This document shows positions 4,962-5,625 of a stretch of DNA of 5,625 nt, piece by piece. Made by a program: the position numbers and the translations under genes. The stretch comes from Methanobacteriota archaeon (lineage in GTDB: Archaea > Halobacteriota > Methanosarcinia > Methanosarcinales > Methanosarcinaceae). The DNA lies in the NCBI GenBank assembly GCA_030837265.1, contig JAUPKV010000086.1, positions 1-5,625 of the forward strand. The letters run 5' to 3'. The stretch's first letter is position 1. Each line of letters begins with the position of its first letter. The notes under the pieces are model-generated. The model was not told the origin of the DNA, did not search any database, and saw only the letters and a program-made list of their open reading frames with translations.

Positions 4962-5589
4962 AAGAAAACTCAGATTCAGCTTTCCTGTAAAGTGATTCTT
5001 TATCATCCTTTGAAAGGATTCTTTCAATAGCTAGAGAGAATACAAAAAATAGGGGAATACACACTGCCACCTGAATTGCTGTGAATTTGACTCCCATATA
5101 CGAAATTTCATAGAGCAAAAGGGGAATTTTAGTGGTAGACCATACTCCAAGAAAGAAAAACACGTAAGCTAATCTTGCCCTCTTCTTTATTAAAAGCACT
5201 GCGATAGGAAAGGCTATGTAGAGGGGACCAGCGGCAGCAGATCCCAAAAACAAAGCTGTAAAGACTCCTTTAAGACCTGAGTTTTCCCCCATATATTTGA
5301 TAAATGTCTCTTTGGGGACCCAGGAATCCAGAAGGCCCATAAAAACAAAGATGGGGGGTATCAAGCCTAGCATCTCCTTAATGTTCGATAAGGAAAAGTC
5401 GACGGCTTTTACACCAGTAGGTGTATAAATTACGTACATGGCTAAAATAACAAAAACAAGGGATATGGAAAACCCGAACCTTTTTAACTGAGCAGTAACT
5501 CCTTCGCTGATTCCAACTGTCTTTATGGGTTTGACAGCCTCGTTTACGGATTTCGTGACCGGATCTTCGAGATTATTCTCGAGATTAAT
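4960..5589 (-). CDS. Half-size PF03773-type (ArsP_1/DUF318) permease, non-canonical start
   Basis: This is an integral membrane protein of the predicted permease family that includes ArsP-like exporters. The hallmark GSAAAGPLYIAFPIAVLL corresponds to the Gly/Pro-rich re-entrant motif of the family's C-terminal half. The first ATG, at 5439, would cut into the first helix. The frame is open upstream to 5601, adding a charged segment (LEDPVTKSVNEAVKPIKTV) and hydrophobic FGFSISLVFVILAMYVIY. No ATG, GTG or TTG occurs there. A strong GGGAGGT at 5602-5596 points to initiation at ATT 5589 (six bases later), giving about 209 residues with roughly five to six helices: 40-57, 70-91, 105-136, 139-165 and 167-192. 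Full-length members are 300 aa or more and contain two related halves, so this is probably the C-terminal half, with the other half likely encoded just upstream beyond the window. The substrate cannot be inferred. Confidence 0.72.
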   Translation of the reverse strand: MNLENNLEDPVTKSVNEAVKPIKTVGISEGVTAQLKRFGFSISLVFVILAMYVIYTPTGVKAVDFSLSNIKEMLGLIPPIFVFMGLLDSWVPKETFIKYMGENSGLKGVFTALFLGSAAAGPLYIAFPIAVLLIKKRARLAYVFFFLGVWSTTKIPLLLYEISYMGVKFTAIQVAVCIPLFFVFSLAIERILSKDDKESLYRKAESEFS

Positions 5590-5595
5590 ATTTAT

Positions 5596-5602
5596 ACCTC
5601 CC
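5596..5602 (-). promoter_or_regulatory. Strong ribosome binding site upstream of the permease gene
   Basis: The minus strand reads GGGAGGT, an excellent Shine-Dalgarno motif, overlapping the last base of an in-frame TAG (5604-5602). The only in-frame candidates at suitable spacing are ATT at 5589 and ATA at 5595. The latter touches the motif and is too close. Confidence 0.6.
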
Positions 5603-5625
5603 TATGTTGTTATATGAGTTTCCAG

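Noticed and set aside
1..5625. CRISPR array, tRNA, rRNA or other structured RNA gene
   Set aside because: I saw no regularly spaced repeats with unique spacers, no tRNA cloverleaf signatures and no rRNA-like sequence on either strand. The only iterated repeats are the short AT-rich ones listed.

Overview
The window looks like part of a methanogenic archaeon's chromosome, most likely Methanosarcina or a close relative. The grounds are archaeal TATA-type promoter boxes with short leaders, oligo-T terminators, GGGAG/GGAGGT ribosome binding sites, and a mix of gene families I associate with that genus: a large IS4-superfamily transposase, a DUF378 membrane protein, a T4-endonuclease-V-like protein and a PF03773-type permease. 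The genus call is an inference from gene content, not from a marker gene. It matters because Methanosarcina can read UAG as pyrrolysine, and two in-frame UAG codons occur here.

Layout. Positions 1-600 are AT-rich. On the minus strand they hold the 5' part of an unrecognised membrane protein that runs off the left edge, and just upstream of it a start-less C-terminal gene remnant. A complete IS1634-like insertion sequence (about 619-2348, 22-bp imperfect inverted repeats, intact DDE transposase) sits at the broken 5' side of that remnant. Positions 2349-2741 have no gene I can support. A DUF378 two-helix membrane protein follows (2799-3035) with its own TATA box, a small inverted repeat near the expected transcription start, and a T-rich terminator that includes a perfect 18-bp tandem duplication.

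The minus strand from 3138 to 3416 is a decayed peroxiredoxin (Bcp/PrxQ) gene. It has lost its start and N-terminus, and a central segment appears to be deleted in frame. Next is a minus-strand gene (3574-4485) for an exported membrane-anchored protein with a PPC-like beta-sandwich domain and three C-terminal helices. It stops at UAG, but the same frame stays open for 37 more codons and encodes a further hydrophobic helix ending at UAA. Divergent from it is a compact T4-endonuclease-V-like pyrimidine-dimer glycosylase (4618-4947). Convergent with that, 12 bp away, is a half-size PF03773 permease (4960 to about 5589) whose first helix lies upstream of the first ATG, so it must start at a non-canonical codon or be joined to sequence upstream through another in-frame UAG.

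How the genes relate. No single multi-gene pathway is apparent. The left third is accessory and disrupted by the insertion sequence. The right half is a patchwork of single-gene units for stress or envelope functions (peroxide detoxification remnant, UV-damage repair, membrane proteins). The most distinctive signal is the in-frame UAG with an open, membrane-helix-encoding continuation in the PPC-like gene.
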